Source of the DNA: JAVXAG01 sp036660615
GTDB taxonomy: Bacteria; Bacillota; Clostridia; Peptostreptococcales; Anaerovoracaceae
Reading direction: 5' to 3'
Assembly (NCBI GenBank): GCA_036660615.1
Contig: JAVXAG010000006.1
Location: 1-31,405, forward strand
Length of the DNA: 31,405 bases
Shown: piece by piece, positions 15,746-24,555 of the stretch
Layout of the letters: every line of letters begins with the position of its first letter
Numbering within the stretch: the first letter of the stretch is position 1
Notes under the pieces: generated by a model
Databases searched by the model: none
The model's input: the letters and a program-made list of their open reading frames with translations, nothing else
What the model was told of the DNA's origin: nothing
Made by a program: the position numbers and the translations under genes

Positions 15746-16240
15746 ATGTCGAAAAATAACGTAAAAGATATGATTTCACAAGTACTTGAGACTTTTTTAC
15801 CCGAAAATCAATTAGAACTATATAATGTAGAGTTTTTGAAAGAGGGAAAAGATTGGTTTCTAAGAGTATATATTGATAAAATTGAAACATTTGAAGAAGA
15901 AAAAAGCGAAGAAGAATACGTAAGTATTGACGACTGCGAAAAAGTAAGCAGATTTTTAAGTGAAAAGCTAGATGAGACAGACCCTATTGAGCAGAATTAC
16001 TATTTGGAAGTTTCATCTGCCGGAATGGATAGAATTCTATTAGAGGAAAAACACTACAAGAGATTTGCAGGAAAAGAAGTAGAAGTTAGTTTATATAAAG
16101 CGGTTGATGGGACTAAGAAGTACCAAGGGATTTTGGTCGGCCTAATTGACGGTAACATTGTAATAAAAGACGAAAAAGATAATGAAATAAAGTTCCCGCA
16201 GGAGCAGGTTGCAAAGACAAGACTTGCGGTGGTTTTCTAA
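15746..16240 (+). CDS. rimP: Ribosome maturation factor RimP
   Basis: RimP helps assemble the 30S subunit, in particular placing S12. The 164-residue protein has the N-terminal alpha/beta domain with LYNVEFLKEGKDWFLRVYID, then VSIDDCEKVSRFLSEKLDE, the hallmark YYLEVSSAGMDRIL (RimP proteins usually have EVSSPGLDRPL), and a C-terminal SH3-like domain. The Ala-Met for Pro-Leu change in that motif is mild. AAGGAAG precedes the ATG. It begins the conserved rimP-nusA-ylxR-ylxQ-infB operon; nusA follows after 17 bp. Confidence 0.95.
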   Translation: MSKNNVKDMISQVLETFLPENQLELYNVEFLKEGKDWFLRVYIDKIETFEEEKSEEEYVSIDDCEKVSRFLSEKLDETDPIEQNYYLEVSSAGMDRILLEEKHYKRFAGKEVEVSLYKAVDGTKKYQGILVGLIDGNIVIKDEKDNEIKFPQEQVAKTRLAVVF

Positions 16241-16257
16241 GGAGGTTAAAACAAAAA

Positions 16258-17499
16258 ATGAACAGAGAGTTTATCGAAGCGATTGAAGACTTGGAGAAAG
16301 AAAGAAAAATTTCCAAAGATATTCTGATTGAGGCAATTGAATCAGCATTGGTTTCTGCATACAAGAAAAACTATGGAACATCACAGAATGTTCGTGTAGA
16401 CATTGATAGAGAAACAGGAGATATCAACGTATTTATGAAAAAAGATATTGTTGAGGAAATAGAGGACGATATGGTTCAGATTTCCATACAGGACGCCAAA
16501 GAGTTGGATTCCAGATATGAGATCGGTGATATTATCGAATACCAAGTTACACCTAGAGACTTCGGAAGAATTGCTGCACAGACAGCAAAACAAGTAGTAG
16601 TACAGAGAATTAGGGAAGCAGAGCGTGGCATGATCTTTGACGATTATGTTACTAGACAAGGTGAGATAGTTAACGGTGTGGTTCAAAGAGACAGCAACGG
16701 AACACTATTTATAAACATGGAAAAAGCAGAAGGAATTCTTGCAGTTACTGAACAAGTACCTGGAGAATATTATGAAGTAAATGACAGACTAAAAGTATAT
16801 ATAATGGACGTTAAAAAAACGACCAAAGGACCACAGGTATTCCTTTCAAGATCACATCCTGGATTAGTAAAAAGGTTGTTTGAACTAGAAGTTCCAGAAA
16901 TACAAGATGGAACTGTTGAAATAAAAGGAATTGCTAGAGAAGCAGGTTCAAGAACAAAACTTGCAGTGTACTCAGAAGATGAAAACGTTGATCCAGTTGG
17001 TGCTTGTGTAGGAACAAGAGGAAATCGTGTACAAAATATTGTCGATGAACTTAACGGTGAAAAAATCGATATTATCACTTGGAGCGAAGATCCAGCCGAA
17101 TTAATAAGCAGTGTACTTAGCCCTGCAAAAGTTGAAAGAGTATTCGTTTCAGAAGACGACAGAACTGCAACAGTAATAGTTCCAGATTATCAATTGTCAC
17201 TTGCCATTGGTAAAGAAGGACAAAACGTAAGATTGGCAGCCAAAGTATGCGGATGGAAAATTGATATCAAGAGTCAATCCCAATACTTAGCCAATGAAGA
17301 AGAATTAGATGCTCAAGAAGCTAGAGAATTACTACAGGCTCAAGAAGCATATGATGCAGAGCAGAAAGCATTTGATGACCAAGAGTTGTACGATGCTCAG
17401 CAAGAAGCACAGGGTGCAGAAGATGTACCGGATAAAGAAGAAACACCACTTGTTCAAGAAGAAAAACCAGAAGAAGAGGATTTCGTAATAGTTGAATAA
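16258..17499 (+). CDS. nusA: Transcription termination/antitermination factor NusA
   Basis: NusA binds RNA polymerase and RNA and modulates pausing, termination and antitermination. The RNAP-binding N-terminal domain starts MNREFIEAIEDLEKERKIS (1-125). It is followed by S1 (about 135-200), KH1 (about 230-275, GACVGTRGNRVQNIVDEL) and KH2 (about 300-345, LAIGKEGQNVRLAAK). The last ~70 residues are a strongly acidic Glu/Asp/Gln tail, from NEEELDAQEARELL to the C-terminal EEEDFVIVE, unlike the short end of Bacillus NusA and without the helix-hairpin-helix repeats of E. coli NusA. AAGGAGG at 16239-16245 overlaps the rimP stop. Confidence 0.96.
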   Translation: MNREFIEAIEDLEKERKISKDILIEAIESALVSAYKKNYGTSQNVRVDIDRETGDINVFMKKDIVEEIEDDMVQISIQDAKELDSRYEIGDIIEYQVTPRDFGRIAAQTAKQVVVQRIREAERGMIFDDYVTRQGEIVNGVVQRDSNGTLFINMEKAEGILAVTEQVPGEYYEVNDRLKVYIMDVKKTTKGPQVFLSRSHPGLVKRLFELEVPEIQDGTVEIKGIAREAGSRTKLAVYSEDENVDPVGACVGTRGNRVQNIVDELNGEKIDIITWSEDPAELISSVLSPAKVERVFVSEDDRTATVIVPDYQLSLAIGKEGQNVRLAAKVCGWKIDIKSQSQYLANEEELDAQEARELLQAQEAYDAEQKAFDDQELYDAQQEAQGAEDVPDKEETPLVQEEKPEEEDFVIVE

Positions 17500-17514
17500 A
17501 TCATGGAGGTAAAA

Positions 17515-17784
17515 TTGAAAACAAAAAAAATTCCAATGAGAAGATGCGTAGCCTGTATGGAATCTAAACCCAAACAAGACCTACTCAGAATTGCTTTTTA
17601 TGAAGGAGAGTTGACTGTTGACATTTCAGGAAAAGCCAAAGGCCGAGGCGTATACCTGTGCAATGATCCCGAATGTTTTGAGAAAGCAAAGAAACGGAGA
17701 GCATTACAGCGAAACTTTGATGGCGAAATCAAACAAGAACAGCTTGACAAAGTTTTTCTGGAGCTAAGTAATGCAGGAAGATAA
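17515..17784 (+). CDS. rnpM: RnpM/YlxR family RNA-binding protein
   Basis: YlxR (RnpM) is a small RNA-binding protein encoded between nusA and infB in Bacillota; it binds and modulates RNase P RNA in Bacillus. The core is IPMRRCVACMESKPKQDLLR, with GRGVYLC and CFEKAKKR later, which are the family signatures. I place the start at the TTG at 17515. GGAGG at 17505-17509 sits 5 nt before it, whereas the in-frame ATG at 17503 overlaps that site and has no site of its own. The resulting N-terminus MKTKKIPMRRC matches the family form. The product is 89 residues. The gene overlaps ylxQ by 14 bp. Confidence 0.9.
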   Translation: MKTKKIPMRRCVACMESKPKQDLLRIAFYEGELTVDISGKAKGRGVYLCNDPECFEKAKKRRALQRNFDGEIKQEQLDKVFLELSNAGR

Positions 17785-18103
17785 ACTATATAGCTATCTA
17801 GGGTTTGCGGCCAAATCCAGAAATATGGTTACAGGATACAACACATGCATCTTAATGATGGGAAAAAGGAAAATCAAGTTTTTAATAATAACTCAGGATT
17901 TATCTGAAAATACTGTAGAAAAAATGATTAAGGAATGCAATAAAAATAAGGTTAAACATAGAATATTTGGGACTAGTGAGGAATTATCACGAGTAACAGG
18001 CAAGACCAACAAAGGCATCTATGGAATAACCGATAATAATTTTGCAAACGTAATTTGTACGGAGATTGACCGTATTCAATCAAAAGAAAAGGAGGTGTTC
18101 TAA
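17771..18103 (+). CDS. ylxQ: L7Ae/L30e-like ribosomal protein YlxQ
   Basis: The 110-residue product belongs to the L7Ae/L30e RNA-binding fold, encoded between ylxR and infB in Bacillota. LYSYLGFAAKSRNMVTGYNT near residues 6-25 and FLIITQDLSENTVEKMIKECNKNKV near 37-61 correspond to the conserved strand-helix segments. The C-terminus ITDNNFANVI is typical. Its exact role is not established. It overlaps rnpM by 14 bp and meets infB at TAATG (1-bp overlap), so all three are translationally linked. Confidence 0.87.
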   Translation: MQEDKLYSYLGFAAKSRNMVTGYNTCILMMGKRKIKFLIITQDLSENTVEKMIKECNKNKVKHRIFGTSEELSRVTGKTNKGIYGITDNNFANVICTEIDRIQSKEKEVF

Positions 18104-21100
18104 TGACAATGAAAGTACATGAATTAGCAAAAGAATTAAACATTCAGAGTAAAGAACTTTTGGATAAAGTTACTACGATGGGAATCAGTGCAAGCAGTCA
18201 TATGAGCGTACTATCTGATAATGATGTAAAAGCAGTTAAGAACATAGTTCTAAATAGTAATAAAAAAGAAACCAAAATCGTGAAAGCGGCACCAAAGAAA
18301 ACCGATGATGGTGAGAAAGAACAACCAAGAGTTACAGTCAAAGCGGCGGTTAGACCAGTAGTAACAAATAATGTTAACAAACCAGTAAGGCCAGCGGCAC
18401 AAGAACCAGTTATGAGGGCAAAACCACCAATGGAGAAATCAAACATTAATAGGGATTTGGAAAACAGACCAAAGCCACCAATAGGCACGCCTGTGATTCC
18501 AAAGGATTTTGGGGCAAAACCTGTTCATACAGAGGCACCAACAGATACAAAATCAGACAATATGCCTGAGAATAAACCAGTTGAAGCAAAGCCTGAAACA
18601 GCACCTCAAGGTGACAGACCAGTAAGACCTGAGGGTGATAGACCTGTTAGACCGCAAGGTGACAGACCAGTAAGACCTGAGGGCGATAGACCTGTTAGAC
18701 CGCAAGGCGACAGACCTGTTAGACCAGAGGGTGATAGACCTGTTAGACCNNNNNNNNNNNNNNNNNNNNNNNNNNNNNNNNNNNNNNNNNNNNNNNNNNN
18801 NNNNNNNNNNNNNNNNNNNNNNNNNNNNNNNNNNNNNNNNNNNNNNNNNACAGACCTGCAAGACCGCAAGGAGATAGACCACAGGGCGACAGACCTGCAA
18901 GACCACAAGGAGATAGACCTTATGGCGACAGACCTGCAAGACCACAAGGAGATAGACCTTATGGCGACAGACCTGCAAGACCGCAAGGAGATAGACCTTA
19001 TGGCGACAGACCTGCAAGACCGCAAGGAGATAGACCACAGGGCGACAGACCTGCAAGACCGCAAGGAGATAGACCTTATGGCGATAGACCTGCAAGACCA
19101 CAAGGAGATAGACCTTATGGTGACAGACCAGCAAGACCGCAAGGTGATAGACCACAAGGCGACAGACCACAAGGTAATAGACCACCTGGAAACAGACCTT
19201 ATGGCGACAGACCACAAGGCAATAGACCACAGGGAGATAGGCCACAAGGTAATAGACCACCTGGAAGTAGACCTTATGGTGACAGACCACAAGGAAGCAG
19301 ACCATATGGAGATAGACCACAAGGTAATAGACCTCCAAGAGATGATAAACCACAATTGGATAAACTTCAGATAAAACCAAGTTTGAAGATTGCCGAGAAA
19401 AAGCCTCATGATCACAGCAAAGATAGAGATAAATTTGCTAAATTAGAAGGCGCTAATAAAGGTCCAAAGAAGCCAATAAAAGAAAGATCATTAGAAAAGA
19501 AAGCTAAACCAAAGAAGCATATCAAACCAAAACCAATGGTTATAGAACCTGAAGTTGTGGTAGAAGAACTTCCAATCGGTACAGTTATACTTGATGTGCC
19601 TATTACAGTTGCTGGTTTCTGTGAACAAACAGAAGTAACAACATCAAGAGTAATAATGGCTCTAATGAAACTTGGAATTATGGCTAATATAAACCAAAGC
19701 ATTGACGAAGATACCGTTATGATACTTGCAGAAATGTTAGGAATAAATGTAATCGTAGGAAACGTTGAAGAAGAAATAGAAGAAGAAGGCATAGAATTAT
19801 TTGAGGATAACGATGATGATCTAAAGGCTAGACCTCCTATTATTACAGTAATGGGACACGTTGACCATGGTAAAACATCGTTGCTTGATGCTATAAGAAA
19901 AACCAATGTAACTTCTACCGAATCAGGTGGAATTACACAGCATATCGGAGCATCAGAAGTAAAAATTAATGGCCAAAAGATTGTATTCTTAGATACACCA
20001 GGACATGAAGCGTTTACAGCAATGAGAGCTAGAGGCGCACATGTTACAGATATTGCGATTTTGGTAGTTGCGGCAGACGATAGCGTTAAGCCACAGACAA
20101 TCGAGTCAATTAGTCATGCTAAGGCAGCTGGAGTACCTATTATTGTTGCAATAAACAAGATGGATAAACCAGGAGCAAACCCTGATACTGTAAAAAAAGA
20201 CTTGTCAGAGCATGGAGTTTTAGTTGAAGAATGGGGTGGCGATGTAATTGCAGTTCCAGTTTCAGCAAAATCAGGAGACGGAATTGTAAACCTACTTGAG
20301 ATGGTTCTACTTCAAGCAGAAGTACTAGAACTAAAAGCTAATCCAAATAGACTAGCTATGGGTTCAGTAATCGAAGCAAGATTAGATAAGTCAAAAGGGC
20401 CAGTAGCGACATTGCTTGTTACAAATGGTACATTGCATTCAGGAACTAGTATCGTTGCAGGAACTTGCTCAGGCAAGATAAGATTGATGACTGACTTTAA
20501 GGGTAAGACCATAAAGAAAGCTGGTCCAGCAACAGCAGTAGAAATCCTAGGATTGACTGAAGTGCCAGAAGCAGGTGACGAGTTTAATGCAGTCAAAGAA
20601 GATAAAATGGCTAGAGAAATTGCAGAAAACAGAAAAGATAAGTTGAGAGAAGAAGTATTGATGAGAAATTCAAGTACTACTTTGGAACAATTATTCAGTC
20701 AAATACAAGAAGGCGAAATAAAAGAACTAAATCTAATTATCAAGGGCGACGTTCAAGGTTCCGTTGGAGCTTTGACTTCATCACTAGAAAAATTAGTGAA
20801 TGAAAATGTTAGAGTAAAGATACTTCATACAGGTGTTGGTACAGTTACTGAGTCCGATGTAATGCTTGCAGGAACTTCCGGAGCAATAATTCTAGGATTT
20901 AACGTAAGACCAAGTACTGCAGTTGCAGCTATTGCAGATAGAGAAAAAGTAGAAATCAGAAATTACAGAGTAATATACGATGCAATCGACGATATCGAAA
21001 ATGCAATGAAGGGAATGCTGGATCCTGAATTCAAAGAAGAAGTTCTTGGTAAAGTTCAGATAAGAAATACTTTCAAAGTACCTGGCATCGGCATCATTGG

Positions 21101-21329
21101 TGGTGCTTATGTAACAGAAGGAAAAGTTGTCAGAAATGCAGAAGTTCGTCTTGTAAGAGACGGAATCGTAATACACGAAGGCAAGATTTCATCACTAAAG
21201 AGATTTAAAGATGATGCAAAAGAAGTTGCTACTGGATATGAATGTGGTATTGGTATTGAAAACTACAATGATATTAAAGAAGACGACATTATTGAGTGCT
21301 TCCACATGGTAGAAATTGAAAGAAAATAA
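18103..21329 (+). CDS. infB: Translation initiation factor IF-2, with a gap in its repeat linker
   Basis: IF-2 is the GTPase that brings initiator tRNA to the ribosome. The N-terminus has one IF2_N domain (MKVHELAKELNIQSKELLDK, residues 1-50), then an Arg/Pro/Gly/Asp repeat linker (18610-19340), a second IF2_N domain, and the G domain with GHVDHGKT, DTPGHEAF and NKMD. Domains II-IV end with GIGIENYNDIKEDDIIECFHMVEIERK. The 100-N gap at 18750-18849 breaks the frame: before it codons start at positions of remainder 1 modulo 3, and after it at remainder 0. The protein sequence is plainly continuous (GDRPVRP before, RPARPQGDRP after), so the true gap length must be 2 modulo 3. GGAGG precedes the ATG. 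With the linker, the protein exceeds 1000 residues, longer than most IF-2. Confidence 0.94.
18610..19340 (+). repeat. Coding minisatellite in infB (GDRP-rich units)
   Basis: Before the gap, six 24-bp units encode GDRPVRP followed alternately by Glu or Gln. After the gap, 39-bp units encode GDRPYGDRPARPQ and variants (GDRPQ, GNRPP), decaying toward the 3' end. The unit length is a multiple of 3 and stop-free in several frames, so long spurious ORFs appear on both strands. Shared codons between neighbouring units indicate recent expansion by slippage or unequal recombination. Confidence 0.9.
18750..18849. other. Assembly gap (100 N) inside infB
   Basis: A 100-N placeholder lies in the repeat region of infB. 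Unlike the first gap, its flanks are not identical, so sequence is really missing. The reading frame requires a length of 2 modulo 3 (for example 98 or 101), not 100. Confidence 0.95.
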
Positions 21330-21346
21330 AAATACAGGTAGGAGAG

Positions 21347-21368
21347 AAGTCGTTTATGCGACTTTTTT
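21347..21368 (+). terminator. Intrinsic terminator after infB
   Basis: AAGTCG (21347-21352) pairs with CGACTT (21359-21364) around a 6-nt loop, followed by a run of six T residues (21363-21368). The stem can extend with G-T and A-T pairs. It would end or reduce transcription before the flavodoxin/ferredoxin gene and rbfA. Confidence 0.7.
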
Positions 21369-21421
21369 CCGCCAGAATAATACGGCAGTGATCGTACAAT
21401 AATAGAAAAGGAGAAACAAAG

Positions 21422-22180
21422 ATGATATTTTATTTTACAGCTACTGGTAATTCACTTGATGTAGCACAGAAACTTAATAAAGAATTTGAAGGAAAACTTG
21501 TAAACATGGCTGATGCTGTGAGGCATAAAGAATTTGACTATGAAGTCAATGATGTAGAAAAAGTTATATTTGTTTTTCCTGTATACTTTAGTGGTATGCC
21601 ACATATAGTTGGTCAATTTATAGACAAACTAAAGTTAACCGGACAAGATAAGTATGACATAGTAGGTGTGATAACTTGTGGCGGCGCTATAAGTGGGGCA
21701 GATCAATTGTTTGGGGACGCTATCCAAAAGATTGGGTATTCTGTAAATGCGGTTTATGAGATAAAGATGGTAAGTAATTACATTATTATGTCGGACTTAG
21801 CACCAGAAGAAGAAATTAAAAAGACCTTGGAACAGGCTGATTTGGATTTGGTTGAAGTAATAAAATCAATGAAAAATGGATATAAAGATGCCTATGTTTC
21901 TAGTCAAGCCCAAAGAGAAGCAACCGTAAAAATGTATGCTATGTATGAAAATTGCAGAGACACAAAAGACTTTTGGGTTAATGATAATTGTATAGGTTGC
22001 GGACTTTGCCAGACGGTTTGCCCAGCAGTTGCAATACAATTAGACGGAAAACCAAAATGGACAAAAGAAAAATGCGAGAAGTGTTTGGCTTGTATAAACC
22101 GTTGCCCAGTTCATGCGATACAACATGGAGAAGGTACGGAAAAAAGAGAAAGATATATTAACCCTATACTTAAACATTAA
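21422..22180 (+). CDS. EFR1-family flavodoxin/ferredoxin fusion protein
   Basis: The 252-residue protein joins an N-terminal flavodoxin-like domain (IFYFTATGNSLDVAQKL, the FMN phosphate-binding loop, residues 2-18, to about 160) to a C-terminal two-cluster ferredoxin. The cluster ligands are Cys190, 193, 196 and 200 (CIGCGLCQTVCP) and Cys218, 221, 224 and 228 (CEKCLACINRCP), each binding a 4Fe-4S cluster. Such proteins are common in anaerobes and are thought to move electrons between low-potential partners; the partner is unknown. AAAGGAGA lies before the ATG. It sits between infB and rbfA, which are usually adjacent, so it is an insertion in the operon. Confidence 0.9.
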   Translation: MIFYFTATGNSLDVAQKLNKEFEGKLVNMADAVRHKEFDYEVNDVEKVIFVFPVYFSGMPHIVGQFIDKLKLTGQDKYDIVGVITCGGAISGADQLFGDAIQKIGYSVNAVYEIKMVSNYIIMSDLAPEEEIKKTLEQADLDLVEVIKSMKNGYKDAYVSSQAQREATVKMYAMYENCRDTKDFWVNDNCIGCGLCQTVCPAVAIQLDGKPKWTKEKCEKCLACINRCPVHAIQHGEGTEKRERYINPILKH

Positions 22181-22196
22181 GTAGAAAGGATTAGAC

Positions 22197-22577
22197 ATGG
22201 GAAAAGGATATAGACAAGGTCGACTTGGAGAAGAAATACGCAAGTTGATTAGCGAAATGCTGATTACGACCATAAAAGACCCTAGACTTTCTGGAATGAT
22301 TAGTATTTCAGGAGTAGAAGTTACTCAAGATGGTAGTTATGCCACTTGCTTTATAAGTTTGCTTGGAATTGGTCAAGACGAAGAAGCAAAAAAACATGAA
22401 GAAAACGAAGTATTGGCAGGATTAAAGAGTGCCAAAGGAATAATTAAAAAAGAAATTGGTAGACAAATCAAGTTAAGACATGTGCCAGAGTTGATTTTTA
22501 AGATTGATAATTCCATGGAATATGGAAGGCATATCACTGAGTTAATAAATAAATTAGGGATAAAAGATGATGAATAA
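22197..22577 (+). CDS. rbfA: Ribosome-binding factor A
   Basis: RbfA is a KH-like factor that binds the 30S subunit during late maturation and cold adaptation. The 126-residue protein has the usual start YRQGRLGEEIRKLISEML, the IKDPRLSGMISISGVEVTQDGSYATCFISLLG core, and IGRQIKLRHVPELIFKIDNSMEYG near the end. AAAGGA precedes the ATG. The coding end overlaps nrnA by 11 bp. The neighbours nrnA and truB are the conserved partners. Confidence 0.95.
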   Translation: MGKGYRQGRLGEEIRKLISEMLITTIKDPRLSGMISISGVEVTQDGSYATCFISLLGIGQDEEAKKHEENEVLAGLKSAKGIIKKEIGRQIKLRHVPELIFKIDNSMEYGRHITELINKLGIKDDE

Positions 22578-23538
22578 TACATTTGTAGAAATTAGCAATG
22601 AACTTAAAATGGCAAATACAGTCCTATTGTATCCACATGTAAATATGGATGGAGATACTTTAGGCTCTGCAGTTGCTCTTTGTGTTGCTCTTAGGAAAAT
22701 GGGAAAAGAGTGTCACGTCCTTATAGAGGATGAGATACCCAAAAACCTTCAATTTATGGACAGAGGATACTGCACTTTTGATAAGAATATCATTGCCAAC
22801 CCTGACATATCAATCTGCATTGATTGTGGAGATATAGATAGGTTCGAAAAGAGAAAATACAAATTTATCAGTGGCAGGATTACTATTTGCATAGATCATC
22901 ATGGGACAACCCAGCCATTTTGTAACTTCAACTATATTGATAGCAAAGCAGCAGCCACAGGTGAACTGATATATAAATTGCTTCAGACAATGGACGTTGA
23001 TTGTGATGCAGAGATGGGCGAGGCATTGTATGCCGCAATAACTACGGATACAGGAAATTTTCAATACTCAAATACGACAAAAGAAACCCACAACATTGTG
23101 GCAAACTTGTATGATTGGGGCATTGACTCAAACAAGATCAGCGTTGAAATATACGAAAATGTAAGGCTTGAAAAGATAACAATTCAAAACAAGGCAATAA
23201 GTACGATGTGCACTATTGCTGGCGGAAAAGGTGCTATTGCATATGTTACAAAAGAAATGCTTGCGCAGACTGGTGCCACCATGGATGAAACCGAAGGTGT
23301 AGTTGAAAGTATGCGTAGTATAAGTGGCGTTGAAATTGCAGCATTTTTGAAAGAAGAAGAATCTGATAAAATCAAGGTTAGTTTGAGAGCAAAGAGATTA
23401 GGCGACGTTTCAAAGATTGCCAGTTTATTCAATGGTGGTGGTCATACAAAAGCAGCGGGATGCACCATAAGAGGGAATATCACTGAAGCATTTGATTTGA
23501 TTGAAGCTGAAATAATAAAGAATTTGGATAACATATGA
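22567..23538 (+). CDS. nrnA: Bifunctional oligoribonuclease / PAP phosphatase NrnA
   Basis: NrnA degrades very short RNAs (nanoRNA) and dephosphorylates 3'-phosphoadenosine 5'-phosphate. The 323-residue protein has the DHH-superfamily motifs: Asp28 and Asp30 in HVNMDGDTLGS, Asp84-region ISICIDCGD, and the metal-binding DHH at 110-112 in CIDHHGTTQPF. The DHHA1 domain ends with GGGHTKAAGC. Two adjacent ATGs (22567 and 22570) are equally possible starts. The start overlaps rbfA, and the last 4 bp overlap truB (ATGA), so it is coupled to both. Confidence 0.93.
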   Translation: MMNNTFVEISNELKMANTVLLYPHVNMDGDTLGSAVALCVALRKMGKECHVLIEDEIPKNLQFMDRGYCTFDKNIIANPDISICIDCGDIDRFEKRKYKFISGRITICIDHHGTTQPFCNFNYIDSKAAATGELIYKLLQTMDVDCDAEMGEALYAAITTDTGNFQYSNTTKETHNIVANLYDWGIDSNKISVEIYENVRLEKITIQNKAISTMCTIAGGKGAIAYVTKEMLAQTGATMDETEGVVESMRSISGVEIAAFLKEEESDKIKVSLRAKRLGDVSKIASLFNGGGHTKAAGCTIRGNITEAFDLIEAEIIKNLDNI

Positions 23539-24494
23539 TAACAGATGGAATAATTAACATAAATAAACCACAAAATATGACTTCACACGATGTTGTGAGT
23601 GTAATTCGAAGAACACTGGGTATAAAAAGAATTGGACATACAGGCACACTGGATCCAATGGCCACAGGCGTTCTTCCTATTTGTATAGGAAAGAGTACTA
23701 GAATTATTGAATATCTTGATATGGATATAAAAAAATACAGGTGCAAGCTTATTCTTGGGATGGAAACAGATACTCAGGATATTTGGGGAGAAACTCTTTC
23801 GGTCAAAGATACAGCCTATGTGACAGAGGAAATGATTTATAAGGCTTTTGAAAGTTTTAACGGTGTTATCTTACAGAAACCACCTATGTATTCAGCATTG
23901 AAGGTAAATGGAAAAAAACTTTATGAATATGCCAGAGCTGGTGAAACAGTGGAGGTAAAGACTCGAAAAGTTTACATAAAAAGCTTGGATATCGAGGAAA
24001 TTTCTTTGGAAGAAAAGTATGTCATTTTCACAGTAGAATGTTCCAAGGGAACGTATATTAGAACAATTTGTCAGGACGTAGGAAGCGAACTAGGATGTTT
24101 TGGAACTTTGGGAGCATTGGAACGAGTGGCCAGCGGAGTGTTTGATATAGAAAACGCAATTGACCTTGATAAGTTACGCGATATGTCACCAGAAGAAATA
24201 GAAAAAATTATGTTGCCTACTGAGTACCCTCTGATCTATTTTGGAGAAGTAAAACTAAACAAATTTTCTGCTAGAAGATTTGTAGACGGTTGGCACCTTG
24301 AATTATCGGAATGCAACATCACCAAAGAACCTATTTTTAGAGACAAAGAGTTTTATTTGCCAATTCGAGAAGAATACAGACATGCCTACAATATTTATTA
24401 TAATAATGATTGGCAAAATGAGTTCTTAGGAGTAGCATTTTACAACGATAAATTTAAAAAACTTGTAGCGGACAAAGTCTTTTACAGAGGATAA
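23535..24494 (+). CDS. truB: tRNA pseudouridine-55 synthase
   Basis: TruB makes pseudouridine 55 in the T loop of tRNAs. The N-terminus GIININKPQNMTSHDVVSVIRR and the catalytic GHTGTLDPMATGVLP (nucleophile Asp40) are textbook. Later blocks include KPPMYSALKVNGKKLYEYARAGE and CSKGTYIRTICQDVG. Length is 319 residues, with a short C-terminal tail. The last codons lie in the first copy of a 19-bp tandem duplication that crosses the stop codon (24474-24511). Confidence 0.96.
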   Translation: MITDGIININKPQNMTSHDVVSVIRRTLGIKRIGHTGTLDPMATGVLPICIGKSTRIIEYLDMDIKKYRCKLILGMETDTQDIWGETLSVKDTAYVTEEMIYKAFESFNGVILQKPPMYSALKVNGKKLYEYARAGETVEVKTRKVYIKSLDIEEISLEEKYVIFTVECSKGTYIRTICQDVGSELGCFGTLGALERVASGVFDIENAIDLDKLRDMSPEEIEKIMLPTEYPLIYFGEVKLNKFSARRFVDGWHLELSECNITKEPIFRDKEFYLPIREEYRHAYNIYYNNDWQNEFLGVAFYNDKFKKLVADKVFYRG

Positions 24495-24511
24495 AGTCTT
24501 TTACAGCGGAT
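24474..24511 (+). repeat. 19-bp tandem duplication across the truB stop
   Basis: Two adjacent 19-bp copies, 24474-24492 and 24493-24511, read aaagtcttttacagaggat and aaagtcttttacagcggat, differing at one base. The truB stop TAA spans their junction. The protein end is unaffected by the second copy. Confidence 0.9.
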
Positions 24512-24555
24512 AAACGGGAGAGTTTTCTCAAACTTTTCTAATATGGAGGTAGAAA

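Noticed and set aside
18553..19415. Long antisense ORFs over infB (up to 275 residues)
   Set aside because: They are shadows of the GDRP coding repeat, which is free of stop codons in several frames on both strands, and they contain the N block.
24495..24555. FMN riboswitch ahead of ribF
   Set aside because: The 61-bp spacer is too short and has none of the conserved RFN-element sequence.
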